Below, one piece after another: positions 26,815 through 35,238 of a DNA stretch of 64,000 bases. The position numbers and the translations under genes were made by a program. The notes under the pieces are model-generated. The model did no database searches. It was not told the DNA's origin and saw only the letters and a program-made list of their open reading frames with translations. Position 1 is the stretch's first letter, and each line of letters starts with the position of its first letter. The stretch lies in contig NZ_JBKBEU010000001.1 of assembly GCF_047372505.1 (NCBI RefSeq), positions 1,984,001 through 2,048,000 on the forward strand. The letters run 5' to 3'. The DNA comes from Phaeobacter cretensis. GTDB taxonomy: Bacteria; Pseudomonadota; Alphaproteobacteria; Rhodobacterales; Rhodobacteraceae.

Positions 26815-29298
26815 TTAATCGAGAGTTCGAGTGACTTCCTCCCGCTCGAAGATCTCAATCACGTCACCCTTGCGAACGTCATCATAGCTTTCGAACGCCA
26901 TGCCACATTCCTGACCTGACTGAACCTCTGCCACTTCATCTTTGAAGCGTTTCAGAGTTTTCAGCGTGCCCTCGTGGATCACAACATTGTCGCGCAGCAA
27001 GCGTACACCTGCGGAGCGGCGTGCCACACCTTCGGTGACCAGACAGCCTGCAACCTTGCCCACATTGGACACTTTGAAGACGTCTTTGACTTCGGCATAA
27101 CCAATGAAGTTCTCGCGAATTTCTGCGCTCAGCAGGCCCGATGCAGCAGCTTTAACGTCATCCACCAGATCGTAGATCACCGAATAGTACCGGATCTCCA
27201 CGCCTTTTTGGTTCGCAGTGTTTCGTGCGGAAGTATTCGCACGCACGTTGAAGCCCATAACCGGGGCACCTGAAGCTTCTGCAAGACCGATATCCGACTC
27301 GGTGATCGCACCAACACCAGAGTGCAGCACACGAACACGAACCTCGTTGTTGCCGATCTTTTCCATCGCCTGAACGATTGCTTCGGCAGAACCCTGGACG
27401 TCCGCTTTGACCAAGATAGGCAGCTCTGAGACGTTTTCGTCTTCCTTTGCCTTCTGCATCAACTGCTCCAGCGTGGTCGCGGCACCAGCAGCGGCACGTT
27501 TGTCCTTGGCTGCTTGCTCGCGGTATTCAGCGATTTCGCGGGCCTGTGCCTCGGTGTCGGTGACGTTCAGAACGTCACCCGCTTCTGGCGTACCATTCAA
27601 ACCGAGAACTTCGACTGGCACCGACGGGCCCGCCTCTTGGACGCGCTCACCCTTGTCGTTGATCAGCGCACGGACCTTACCGTACTGCTCACCCACAACG
27701 AATATATCGCCCTGACGCAGCGTGCCATTCTGAACCAGAACAGTAGCAACCGGACCACGGCCCACGTCCAGCTGTGCCTCGATCACCGCGCCCTGAGCCG
27801 CGCGATCGGGGTTGGCTTTCAGCTCAAGAATCTCTGCCTGCAGCGCGATGGCTTCCAGCAGTTCATCCAAACCCTGGCCTGTGACAGCGGAAACCTCGAC
27901 GTCCTGCACTTCGCCGGACATGGCTTCCACAATCACTTCGTGTTGCAACAGATCAGTACGTACTTTGGTTGGATCGGCAGCCGGTTTATCGACCTTGTTG
28001 ATCGCAACGATCATAGGCACCTGCGCCGCCTTGGCATGGTTGATCGCTTCGATGGTCTGCGGCATCACAGCATCGTCTGCAGCGACAACCAGAACAACAA
28101 TATCCGTAACCTGTGCACCACGCGAACGCATGGAGGTAAAGGCTGCGTGACCCGGAGTGTCGAGGAAGCTCAGAACCGCGCCACCATCCGTCGTCACCTG
28201 ATAGGCGCCGATGTGCTGGGTGATGCCACCGGCCTCACCAGCCACAACCCGCGCATCGCGGATCGCATCCAGAAGCGAGGTTTTACCGTGGTCGACGTGA
28301 CCCATAATGGTGATCACAGGTGGACGTGACTTCAGTTCGTCGTCTTTGTCTTCGATTTCTTTGATGACGTCTTCGACATCCGAATCAGAGACACGCACAA
28401 CTTTGTGGCCAAATTCTTCAATGATCAGCTCGGCTGTATCGGCGTCGATGGTCTGGTTTTGCGTAACCATCATGCCCATGTTCATCAGCGATTTGACAAC
28501 CTCACCGACGCGCTCCGCCATACGGTTGGCCAATTCGGATACAACAATCGCCTCGGGCAACTGAACATCACGGATCACCTTTTCCCGCTCGACCGAACCC
28601 ATCGCCTTTTGACGCGCGCGCTCTTGCTTACGCTTCATAGATGCCATGGAGCGCTGACGGCCACCTTCGCCACCAGTCGCCTGACCCAGGGTCAGCTTGC
28701 CGGAGCGACGGCCACCGCCATCGTTGCGGCCACCTTTGGCATTACGGTTCTGGCGGTCATCGCGATCGCGGTCACCTTTACGAGGTTGCGCGGACGGACC
28801 AGGTGCCGGGCGTGCGGCAGCAGGTTCCGATTTTTTCTTTTCAGCATCAGAGGCTGCACGTTTTGCCGCGGCCTCGGCTTCGACGCGCTTACGCTCTTCG
28901 TCTTCAGCTTTCTGACGGGCACGCTCTTCGGCCTCGCGCTGTTCGCGCTCCTTGGCTTCCAGCTCGGCTCGGCGGCGCTCACGCTCTTCGGCGCGCGCCT
29001 TCTCTTCAGCTTGGCGCTGTGCTGCTTCTTCTACTTCGCGGGCCTTGGCAGCCTGCAACGCCTTCAGGCGGCGTGCCATCTCTGCATCGCTGATACCAGC
29101 CGGCCGCCGAGATGCGTCACCGGATGGCGTCGCACCGGAGCCTCCCTTAGCCGCAGTCGGCTTGGGGACCACAACGCGTTTGCGCTTGGTTTCCACCACG
29201 ACATTCTTGGTCCGACCGTGGCTGAAGCTCTGTTTCACATTCCCGGGCCGAGACCCACCACGAAGACCCAATGTCTTTTTGCCGTCACTATCGCTCAT
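26815..29298 (-). CDS. infB: Translation initiation factor IF-2
   Basis: GTPase that brings initiator tRNA to the 30S subunit and promotes subunit joining, 827 residues. A long charged, Ala/Glu/Arg-rich N-terminal region (about residues 60-220), likely coiled coil, precedes the IF2 N-domain. The G domain carries GHVDHGKTSLLDAI (G1), GGITQHIGAY (G2), DTPGHAAF (G3) and NKVDKPAAD (G4). Domains II and IV end with the fMet-tRNA-binding C2 part. It is last of the rimP-nusA-ylxR-infB operon, 8 bases after ylxR. Confidence 0.97.
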   Translation of the reverse strand: MSDSDGKKTLGLRGGSRPGNVKQSFSHGRTKNVVVETKRKRVVVPKPTAAKGGSGATPSGDASRRPAGISDAEMARRLKALQAAKAREVEEAAQRQAEEKARAEERERRRAELEAKEREQREAEERARQKAEDEERKRVEAEAAAKRAASDAEKKKSEPAAARPAPGPSAQPRKGDRDRDDRQNRNAKGGRNDGGGRRSGKLTLGQATGGEGGRQRSMASMKRKQERARQKAMGSVEREKVIRDVQLPEAIVVSELANRMAERVGEVVKSLMNMGMMVTQNQTIDADTAELIIEEFGHKVVRVSDSDVEDVIKEIEDKDDELKSRPPVITIMGHVDHGKTSLLDAIRDARVVAGEAGGITQHIGAYQVTTDGGAVLSFLDTPGHAAFTSMRSRGAQVTDIVVLVVAADDAVMPQTIEAINHAKAAQVPMIVAINKVDKPAADPTKVRTDLLQHEVIVEAMSGEVQDVEVSAVTGQGLDELLEAIALQAEILELKANPDRAAQGAVIEAQLDVGRGPVATVLVQNGTLRQGDIFVVGEQYGKVRALINDKGERVQEAGPSVPVEVLGLNGTPEAGDVLNVTDTEAQAREIAEYREQAAKDKRAAAGAATTLEQLMQKAKEDENVSELPILVKADVQGSAEAIVQAMEKIGNNEVRVRVLHSGVGAITESDIGLAEASGAPVMGFNVRANTSARNTANQKGVEIRYYSVIYDLVDDVKAAASGLLSAEIRENFIGYAEVKDVFKVSNVGKVAGCLVTEGVARRSAGVRLLRDNVVIHEGTLKTLKRFKDEVAEVQSGQECGMAFESYDDVRKGDVIEIFEREEVTRTLD

Positions 29299-29306
29299 AA
29301 AGCTCT

Positions 29307-29927
29307 TTATCCTTCCGTGCGGCCCTTGCCGCCCACCGTTTCGCGCAAACCTTGTAGTCGTTGCGCTTCCTCTACAACACGTTTGCCGAGTCCACCAGAG
29401 GCCAGCGCCGCATGTATCACAGTTTGACGCCCAAATGCCATGCCCAGCTCATCCGCAGTGAGGCATCCGATGAATTTCCCACGGTGCGGCGTGCTCAATT
29501 TTGATTTCCCCCGTCCCGATCCGTCCGAAGCCTGGATCAACACGCGGGCGTGTTCCTTTGCCAACCAGTCCTTGACCTTTTCATAGCCAGAGACCGCATC
29601 ACCGGACTTACGACCAAGGCTGATCAGCTCGATCAGGCGACGTAGCACCTGAGCTTTAATTTCGTCCTCCAGCCCATCGGGCACCGTCACCGGTGCCTTG
29701 AAGCCACGCGCAAAGAGCTTCTTCTTTATCGCGGTACGGAGCGCAGTTTCAGTCGAGGTGACATAGACCCCACGCCCTGGCAGCTTTCCCAGTACATCAG
29801 GAACAACCTGACCTTCGGGACCAACAACAAAGCGGATCAGCCCTTCTTTTGGCTGAATTTCGCCTGTTGAAATACACTTTCTCTCCGGCCCGTCGGGTCG
29901 GTCTTTTTCATTGCCACCGCGTGTCAT
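29307..29927 (-). CDS. ylxR: YlxR-like RNA-binding protein (DUF448) with L7Ae-like C-terminus
   Basis: Predicted nucleic-acid-binding protein, 206 residues. The N-terminal DUF448/YlxR fold shows ERKCISTGE, then LIRFVVGPEG and PGRGVYV; the GRGVY motif is diagnostic. The C-terminal half (SGYEKVKDWLAKEHARVLIQASD) resembles an L7Ae/ribosomal L30e-like fold, a fusion common in alphaproteobacteria. Start ATG 29927 has GAGGG 7 bases upstream. It lies between nusA and infB, as in most bacteria, suggesting a role linking transcription elongation and translation, but its exact function is unsettled. Confidence 0.9.
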   Translation of the reverse strand: MTRGGNEKDRPDGPERKCISTGEIQPKEGLIRFVVGPEGQVVPDVLGKLPGRGVYVTSTETALRTAIKKKLFARGFKAPVTVPDGLEDEIKAQVLRRLIELISLGRKSGDAVSGYEKVKDWLAKEHARVLIQASDGSGRGKSKLSTPHRGKFIGCLTADELGMAFGRQTVIHAALASGGLGKRVVEEAQRLQGLRETVGGKGRTEG

Positions 29928-29953
29928 TGCTACCCTCGCTGCGGGGCCTGAAA

Positions 29954-31579
29954 TCAGGCCTCGCCCTCTTCTGCTTCGCCGTCTTCGATGTCGGCATCTT
30001 CCACAGCATCTGCTTCGAGTTCGGTTGGATCGACCCAACCCAGCATAACACGTGCGGTCATAACAAAGGTCTGAGCATCTTCCAGCGACACCTCAAAGGG
30101 TTCAAGGATGCCATCATCCTTAACCCGCTCACCTTTGTTGGTGGTCCAACCGCCAGCCAACTCCCAGTCAGCGCAGGTGGCAAAATCTTCCAGCGTCTTA
30201 ATGCCATCTTTCGCGAGCGCCTCGAGCATTTGAGGTGTCAGACCATCAAAATCTATCAGGCTGTCCTCGGCACCCAATGCGCGGGCAGCGTCAATCGCGG
30301 CTTTGGCCTGAGCTTCCAGATACTCAGCAGCGCGTGCTTGCAGTTCTTGTGCAGTGCCTTCGTCTACACCGTCAATCACCAACAGTTCATCAAGCTCAAC
30401 ATAAGCAACTTCTTCAAGGTTCGTGAAACCTTCAGACACCAGTAATTGTGCGAAGAACTCATCCAGATCAAGTGTTTCCATGAACAGCTTGGTACGGGCT
30501 TCGAATTCCTTCTGACGACGCGCGGATTCTTCTTCCTCGGTCATGATGTCGATGTCCAGCGCAGTCAACTGCGACGCCAAGCGTACGTTCTGCCCGCGAC
30601 GGCCGATTGCCAGCGACAGCTGTTCATCAGGAACCACGACCTCGATCTTACCGGCTTCTTCGTCCAGAACCACTTTGGACACCTCAGCAGGCTGCAAAGC
30701 ATTCACGAGGAAAGTCGGCTGATCTTCATTCCACGGAATGATGTCGATCTTTTCACCCTGAAGTTCGTTCACCACAGCCTGTACCCGCGAACCGCGCATA
30801 CCGACACAAGCCCCAACAGGATCGATAGAACCGTCATAGCTGATCACAGCAATCTTGGCGCGCGAACCGGGGTCACGGGCGACAGCCTTGATCTCGATGA
30901 CACCATCATAGATTTCGGGCACTTCCATCTTGAACAGCTCGGCCATAAACTCTGGCGCTGTACGCGACAAGAATATCTGCGGACCGCGAGGTTCGCGACG
31001 CACGTCTTTGATAAAGCAACGGATCCGGTCGTTGGGGCGATAGCTTTCGCGACCGATTTTTTCGTTGCGGCGCAAGATCGCCTCACCGGCACCGACATCA
31101 ACGATGACATTGCCGTATTCTTCGCGCTTCACCAGACCATTGACGATGGTACCGGCGCGATCCTTGAATTCTTCGTACTGACGATCACGCTCCGCTTCCC
31201 GCACCTTCTGCAGGATCACCTGCTTGGCGGACTGGGCAGCAATACGACCCATATCTACAGGAGGAACTTCTTCGACAAAAACAGCACCGACCTCAGGGTC
31301 AGCCATATATTGCTTGGCTTGCTCGACAGTCATTTCTGCCTGGTAGTTTTCCAGCGCATCATCTTCGACCACGGTGCGCACGCGGGTAAAGGTCGCACGG
31401 CCAGTCTTACGGTCGATGGACACACGGATGTCCATTTCGCTGCCGTAGCGGCTCTTGGCCGCCCGAGCCAGGCTTTCTTCCATCGCATCGACAACCAGAG
31501 CGGGGTCGATCATCTTTTCGCGCGCTACGGCTTCTGCGGTCTGCAACAGCTCCAACTGGTTTGCTGATGTGATAGCCAT
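29954..31579 (-). CDS. nusA: Transcription elongation/termination factor NusA
   Basis: Binds RNA polymerase and nascent RNA to control pausing, termination and rRNA antitermination; 541 residues. N-terminal polymerase-binding domain (ITSANQLELLQTAEAVAREK), S1 domain (about 135-200, GLVKREEYGNVIVDVG), two KH domains (IDPVGACVGMRGSRVQ and LAIGRRGQNVRLASQL), and C-terminal helix-hairpin-helix repeats (LDELLVIDGVDEGTAQEL). An acidic tail (EDADIEDGEAEEGEA) ends it. ATG 31579 overlaps the rimP stop by one base. Confidence 0.97.
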   Translation of the reverse strand: MAITSANQLELLQTAEAVAREKMIDPALVVDAMEESLARAAKSRYGSEMDIRVSIDRKTGRATFTRVRTVVEDDALENYQAEMTVEQAKQYMADPEVGAVFVEEVPPVDMGRIAAQSAKQVILQKVREAERDRQYEEFKDRAGTIVNGLVKREEYGNVIVDVGAGEAILRRNEKIGRESYRPNDRIRCFIKDVRREPRGPQIFLSRTAPEFMAELFKMEVPEIYDGVIEIKAVARDPGSRAKIAVISYDGSIDPVGACVGMRGSRVQAVVNELQGEKIDIIPWNEDQPTFLVNALQPAEVSKVVLDEEAGKIEVVVPDEQLSLAIGRRGQNVRLASQLTALDIDIMTEEEESARRQKEFEARTKLFMETLDLDEFFAQLLVSEGFTNLEEVAYVELDELLVIDGVDEGTAQELQARAAEYLEAQAKAAIDAARALGAEDSLIDFDGLTPQMLEALAKDGIKTLEDFATCADWELAGGWTTNKGERVKDDGILEPFEVSLEDAQTFVMTARVMLGWVDPTELEADAVEDADIEDGEAEEGEA

Positions 31580-32169
31580 TACTTTTTCTCCTCTTCGGAC
31601 CCATCGGCCTCGATTTCGTCGAATGCGTCTTCGTTCAGGGTGCCCGCAGCCTTGCGCTGGCGCAGCATTTCTTTGATCAAATCGTCGGTCAAAACCAGTT
31701 TGGCATCGCTCAGCCAATCGAATTTCAGCCCAATGGTGATTGTCTCACCGTGTTCTTCGATGTTGATCAGAACTTCGTCTTCTTCAATACCCGCCAGCTC
31801 ACCTTTGAAACGACGTCGTCCATCGATCAATTCACTGGTTTCAATCTTGGCCTCATAGCCTTCGAACATCTCGAAATCTTTGAGGCGCGTCAGGGGCCGG
31901 TCAATACCAGGGCTGGACACCTCCAGCGCATAGCTGTCGAGAATCGGGTCTTCGACATCCAGGGTAGCACTGACCGCATTGGAAATCTCGGCGCAACCAT
32001 CTACCTCGATACCGCCATCAGGCTTGTCGGCCATGATTTGCAACGTGGTTGTCTTGCCAGACATTAGCCGGATACGCACCAGCTCAAAACCGAGATCTTC
32101 AATCACCGGAGTGATGATCTCGGCGAGCCGACGGTCGATGGCTGCCTTGGCTATCAGGTCATTGGTCAT
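31579..32169 (-). CDS. rimP: Ribosome maturation factor RimP
   Basis: Needed for 30S subunit assembly, 196 residues. N-terminal alpha/beta domain with DLGFELVRIRLM and LQIMADKPDGGIEVDGC, then the CISR-like SNAVSATLDVEDPI and YALEVSSPGIDRPL blocks, and an SH3-like C-terminus. ATG 32169 is used because the preceding 10 codons would run into the leader terminator. First gene of the nusA-infB operon. Its start codon lies only about 28 bases after a complete intrinsic terminator, pointing to transcriptional attenuation. Confidence 0.94.
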   Translation of the reverse strand: MTNDLIAKAAIDRRLAEIITPVIEDLGFELVRIRLMSGKTTTLQIMADKPDGGIEVDGCAEISNAVSATLDVEDPILDSYALEVSSPGIDRPLTRLKDFEMFEGYEAKIETSELIDGRRRFKGELAGIEEDEVLINIEEHGETITIGLKFDWLSDAKLVLTDDLIKEMLRQRKAAGTLNEDAFDEIEADGSEEEKK

Positions 32170-32197
32170 ACGAATTCCAGATCTGTGATTCGGGCAC

Positions 32198-32221
32198 AAA
32201 AAAACGGGCGCGCGGCCCGTT
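32198..32221 (-). terminator. Leader terminator (attenuator) before rimP
   Basis: On the minus strand AACGGGC and GCCCGTT (7-bp stem, 5-base loop) are followed by a run of T. It lies upstream of, not after, the operon's first gene and downstream of a likely promoter at 32274-32302. It would abort transcripts before rimP unless antitermination occurs. The leader segment at about 32254-32267 contains GGCGCG, which could pair with CGCGCC in the terminator. Confidence 0.75.
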
Positions 32222-32273
32222 GAACTATCCGGTGGAGCTGGAGGCTAAGCCCGACGCGCCGCTGTTACGACGG

Positions 32274-32302
32274 GATATACGCCGGATCAGGTCAAACTGC
32301 AA
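32274..32302 (-). promoter_or_regulatory. Candidate promoter of rimP-nusA-ylxR-infB operon
   Basis: On the minus strand TTGCAG (32302-32297) and TATATC (32279-32274) are separated by 17 bases, a good housekeeping-type match. Transcription would start near 32267, giving a leader of about 100 bases that includes the terminator hairpin at 32198-32221. Confidence 0.6.
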
Positions 32303-32344
32303 GAGGCAGATCCCCTAGCGCTCACTCTGCTATCTACTGGTCTA

Positions 32345-33190
32345 TCAGAGGCGCCACCACCGCTCGGTAATACGCCCATCATCCAACGCCGAGCGACGGC
32401 CAATAGTGCGGGGCATGCCAACATCCATGCGGGCCGCCAACGCCATGTCGGTAGCCGAAGGATGATAATGGAAACTACCACGCGTCACCAAACCATCGGG
32501 AGCCGGCAGTGCGGCAACATCAACATACCCATCACGCAGCGCCTCAGCGCGAACCGCAGCATCGGGAATCACAATCAACTCAACCGTATCAACCCAACCC
32601 GCCTGACCGGTTTTGTAGTGGTTCGACACCCGGGTTGCCCGGAAATCGCGCCCAGCGCGGGCACGTTCAACCCGATAACAACCCGTACCATTCGCCATCG
32701 CAAGATCAACCTTGGCCTCCCCCTTTGCACAGATGGCAAAACGGCCGTCGGCAAGAAGATATGGCAAATGTGGGTTCGAAGATCCAAGCGAAATCCTGAT
32801 ACTATTCAGGGTACGCACGTCAATCTGTGCCGAATACATGTCCCTAAAACCGCTATCACTGAGGCTCGCTACGACGTCCTCTGCACTCAGCGGCTGTCGA
32901 CTATGGAACGACACATCAGAGCGTAAATCAAACTGCCAAATTCGCGCATCCGGACTGCTGCTCCAATTGCTTGCAAGCTCAGACCGCAGCAATCCATCCG
33001 CGCCAATCTCGGTCAGGGTATCGAACACCGCTCCGCGAGCAACCTGCTCCATCAACCTGCCGTCCCGCGGAACAGCTAGGCGTAGGATGCCACCAACCCG
33101 AGGTGTGTCCGCAAGCGCGGTCCCCGTTGCAGCCAATAATGCAGCGGCAGCACCAGAAGTGAACAGCGCACGCCTGTCGATCCGTGTCAT
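32345..33190 (-). CDS. Short peptide-type ABC substrate-binding-like protein
   Basis: 281 residues, resembling only the N-terminal half of family 5 (oligopeptide/nickel) binding proteins, which usually have over 500. A twin-arginine-type signal (RRALFTSGAAAALLAATG) is followed by PRVGGILRLAVPRDG, then WQFDLRSDVSFHSRQPLSAEDVVAS, the family's signature region. No transporter permease or ATPase is adjacent. The frame is intact with a stop at 32345, so it is either a shortened functional lineage or a remnant. It overlaps the upstream iminopeptidase stop by 4 bases, implying co-translation and perhaps a peptide-related role. Confidence 0.7.
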   Translation of the reverse strand: MTRIDRRALFTSGAAAALLAATGTALADTPRVGGILRLAVPRDGRLMEQVARGAVFDTLTEIGADGLLRSELASNWSSSPDARIWQFDLRSDVSFHSRQPLSAEDVVASLSDSGFRDMYSAQIDVRTLNSIRISLGSSNPHLPYLLADGRFAICAKGEAKVDLAMANGTGCYRVERARAGRDFRATRVSNHYKTGQAGWVDTVELIVIPDAAVRAEALRDGYVDVAALPAPDGLVTRGSFHYHPSATDMALAARMDVGMPRTIGRRSALDDGRITERWWRL

Positions 33191-34167
33191 GTCAACTGCT
33201 CCTCAGCAATCTGGTCCATAGCGCGCACCAGTTCTGCACTGATTCCCGGCTCTGAAAGAGCATGCCCGGCATTGCGTACCATCTTCAACTCTGCATTTGG
33301 CCACAGCTCTTTCAGCCGCCACGCAGAGGCAGGCGGACAAATCATGTCATATCGACCCTGCACGATGACGCCAGGAATGTGAGAGATGCGACCCATATTG
33401 GCAAAAATCTGCCCGTCGTAGTCCAGGAAGCCTCCATTGATGAAATAGTGGTTTTCCAACCGGGCAAAGGCACGGGCATAGTCTCCCGGGCTTTCGCCCG
33501 ATGTGCCATTGGAGTGGATAGATGCCAGTGCGTTTTCCCATGCCGACCAGGCCCGGCCGAACCGGATCTCTTCTGCCGTATCTCCAGAAAACAGCCGTCG
33601 ATTATAGGCAGTGATGAGATCGCTACGCTCGCCATCCGGAATCAATGAAACAAAACGCGACCATGTTTCAGGCCAGAACCGACCAGCGCCACCTCCGTAG
33701 AACCAATCTAGTTCGGACTTTGTCATTAAGAACACGCCGCGCAGGATAAGCTGGCGAACCCGTTCGGGATGTGCCTGTGCGTAGATCAACGACAGGGTCG
33801 CGCCCCAGCTGCCGCCAAACACCATCCACTGCGACACCCCAAGCAAGCGGCGAATAATCTCCATATCCGAAACCAAATGCCAGGTCGTGTTATCCTCACA
33901 GGATGCATGCGGCCGTGAGCGTCCACAACCGCGCTGGTCAAACAATACAATGCGGTAGTATTCGGGGTCGAAATACCGCCGCATAGCCGGGCTGCTCCCG
34001 CCACCCGGCCCTCCATGGCAGACAACGACAGGGACGCCTTCCGGATTGCCGCTCTGTTCCACATAAATATGATGATCCTGCCCTACATCGACCATCCGCT
34101 GATCAAAGGGTTCGATGGGCGGGTACAAATACTGCACTGCGCGCTTTTGATACGGGTATTTGTCCAT
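33187..34167 (-). CDS. pip: Proline iminopeptidase
   Basis: Alpha/beta-hydrolase of the S33 family that removes N-terminal proline from peptides, 326 residues. Oxyanion-hole block VVVCHGGPGGGSSP (about residues 47-60), FDQRGCGRS, nucleophile Ser 120 in FGGSWGATL, Asp in GRYDMICPP and catalytic His in AGHALSEPG. Length is standard for Pip. Cytoplasmic. It is divergent from ubiG and co-translated with the short binding-protein-like gene. Confidence 0.93.
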   Translation of the reverse strand: MDKYPYQKRAVQYLYPPIEPFDQRMVDVGQDHHIYVEQSGNPEGVPVVVCHGGPGGGSSPAMRRYFDPEYYRIVLFDQRGCGRSRPHASCEDNTTWHLVSDMEIIRRLLGVSQWMVFGGSWGATLSLIYAQAHPERVRQLILRGVFLMTKSELDWFYGGGAGRFWPETWSRFVSLIPDGERSDLITAYNRRLFSGDTAEEIRFGRAWSAWENALASIHSNGTSGESPGDYARAFARLENHYFINGGFLDYDGQIFANMGRISHIPGVIVQGRYDMICPPASAWRLKELWPNAELKMVRNAGHALSEPGISAELVRAMDQIAEEQLT

Positions 34168-34216
34168 TACTGACCTAACTTAGTCCTGAATGATAAAAGA
34201 ACACACGGAGACAGGA

Positions 34217-34963
34217 ATGCAAGCGCCTCAATCCACGGTAGACCCGTCAGAGATCGCAAAATTTGAGGCCATGGCCGCCGAATGGTGGGATCCGGCTGGT
34301 AAGTTCAAGCCTCTACACATGCTGAACCCCTGTCGTCTGGACTATATTACCCAACAGATAGCAGGTGAGTTTGGACGCAATTTGTCGGAGGAGGCACCGT
34401 TTTCCGGACTTCGAATCCTTGATATCGGCTGCGGCGGCGGGTTGCTGAGTGAGCCTATGGCACGCTTGGGAGCCAGTGTTGTCGGCGCGGATGCAGCAGC
34501 AGGCAATATTCCCGTGGCGCAGGTCCATGCAGATCAATCCGGTCTGTCCATTGACTATCGCCACACCACCGCTGAGGCGCTGGCGGAGGCTGGCGAGCAG
34601 TTCGACGTGGTTTTGAACATGGAAGTGGTCGAACATGTCGCTGATCCGCTCAGCTACCTAACAGCTACGCAGCACCTGTTGAAACCCGGCGGACTGCAGA
34701 TCTGCTCAACGATCAATCGCAATCCCAAGAGCTACGCGATGGCGATCTTTGGCGCCGAGGTGGTTATGCGGTGGCTCCCACGTGGCACGCATGAATGGTC
34801 AAAATTCATTACGCCGGATGAATTGTTTGATCTGTTATCCAACGCCGGACTAGCACCTGTTGATCGCAAGGGATTCGTTTTCAATCCTGTACTTTGGACC
34901 TGGTCACTTTCAGATCGTGATCTGAGCGTAAATTACGTCACAGCAAGCACAAAACCCCGCTGA
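34217..34963 (+). CDS. ubiG: Ubiquinone biosynthesis O-methyltransferase UbiG
   Basis: SAM-dependent enzyme carrying out both O-methylations of ubiquinone synthesis, 248 residues. Start ATG 34217 has GGAGA 7 bases upstream; a 9-codon longer reading lacks one. Seen: DPSEIAKFEAMAAEWWDP and FKPLHMLNPCRLDYI (UbiG-specific N-terminus), SAM-binding LDIGCGGGLLSEPMARLG, and VLNMEVVEHV. Membrane-peripheral in other species. An 8-bp hairpin (34981-35003) follows the stop, and a probable small RNA gene lies further downstream. Confidence 0.95.
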   Translation: MQAPQSTVDPSEIAKFEAMAAEWWDPAGKFKPLHMLNPCRLDYITQQIAGEFGRNLSEEAPFSGLRILDIGCGGGLLSEPMARLGASVVGADAAAGNIPVAQVHADQSGLSIDYRHTTAEALAEAGEQFDVVLNMEVVEHVADPLSYLTATQHLLKPGGLQICSTINRNPKSYAMAIFGAEVVMRWLPRGTHEWSKFITPDELFDLLSNAGLAPVDRKGFVFNPVLWTWSLSDRDLSVNYVTASTKPR

Positions 34964-34980
34964 ATTCAGCCAAAAACCAT

Positions 34981-35003
34981 CCTATCCTATACTTAAGGAT
35001 AGG
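34981..35003 (+). terminator. Hairpin after ubiG
   Basis: CCTATCCT pairs perfectly with AGGATAGG around a 7-base loop, 18 bases after the ubiG stop. No T run follows, so it is probably a stability element or a weak terminator. Confidence 0.4.
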
Positions 35004-35009
35004 CAATCA

Positions 35010-35194
35010 TCCTTCTGCGTTGTTGGGTCAATTTAAGGCTCATGGTATTTCTGCTCTCAGGGTCAACTTGTACTGACCTGTCACCGAGTGAATGCACAGA
35101 GGCCCTTGTTCCGGGCAGCCCTGTCGTTAAGCCTACCACTCACGGACCAGCCTGACGGGGGGCACCAAGGACGTCTGTTCGCAGGCGTCCTTTT
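35010..35194 (+). ncRNA. ssrS: Candidate 6S-type regulatory RNA
   Basis: The gap between convergent ubiG and a marR-type gene holds a structured, non-coding stretch ending in a clear terminator. A rod-like fold is visible: GAGTG (35086-35090) with CACTC (35137-35141), ACAG (35096-35099) with CTGT (35121-35124), and terminal GCCC (35102-35105) with GGGC (35113-35116), leaving a large asymmetric bubble (35125-35136). From memory, GTGAATGC before the tip, TTAAGCCT after it and CAGCCTGACGGGGGGCA near the 3' end resemble E. coli 6S RNA. 6S RNA mimics an open promoter and binds sigma-70 RNA polymerase. The 5' end is uncertain. Another small RNA is possible. Confidence 0.5.
35167..35194 (+). terminator. 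Terminator of the candidate small RNA
   Basis: AAGGACG (35167-35173) and CTG pair with CAG and CGTCCTT around a TTCG tetraloop, interrupted by one T-G pair, followed by TT. On the minus strand no T run follows, so it serves plus-strand transcription. Confidence 0.8.
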
Positions 35195-35238
35195 CCGTTG
35201 GCCAAAGGCTGAATGTGACCAAAACGATACGTCGTCAT

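Noticed and set aside
28405..31567. Plus-strand open frames of 340 and 373 codons opposite infB and nusA
   Set aside because: They mirror coding sequence of well-identified genes and have no start signals or recognisable domains.
35023..35051. TTGGGT-N17-TATTTC, first read as a promoter for the small RNA
   Set aside because: TATTTC may lie inside the RNA if the 6S assignment is right, since E. coli 6S has GATATTTC in its 5' half. The true start is left open.
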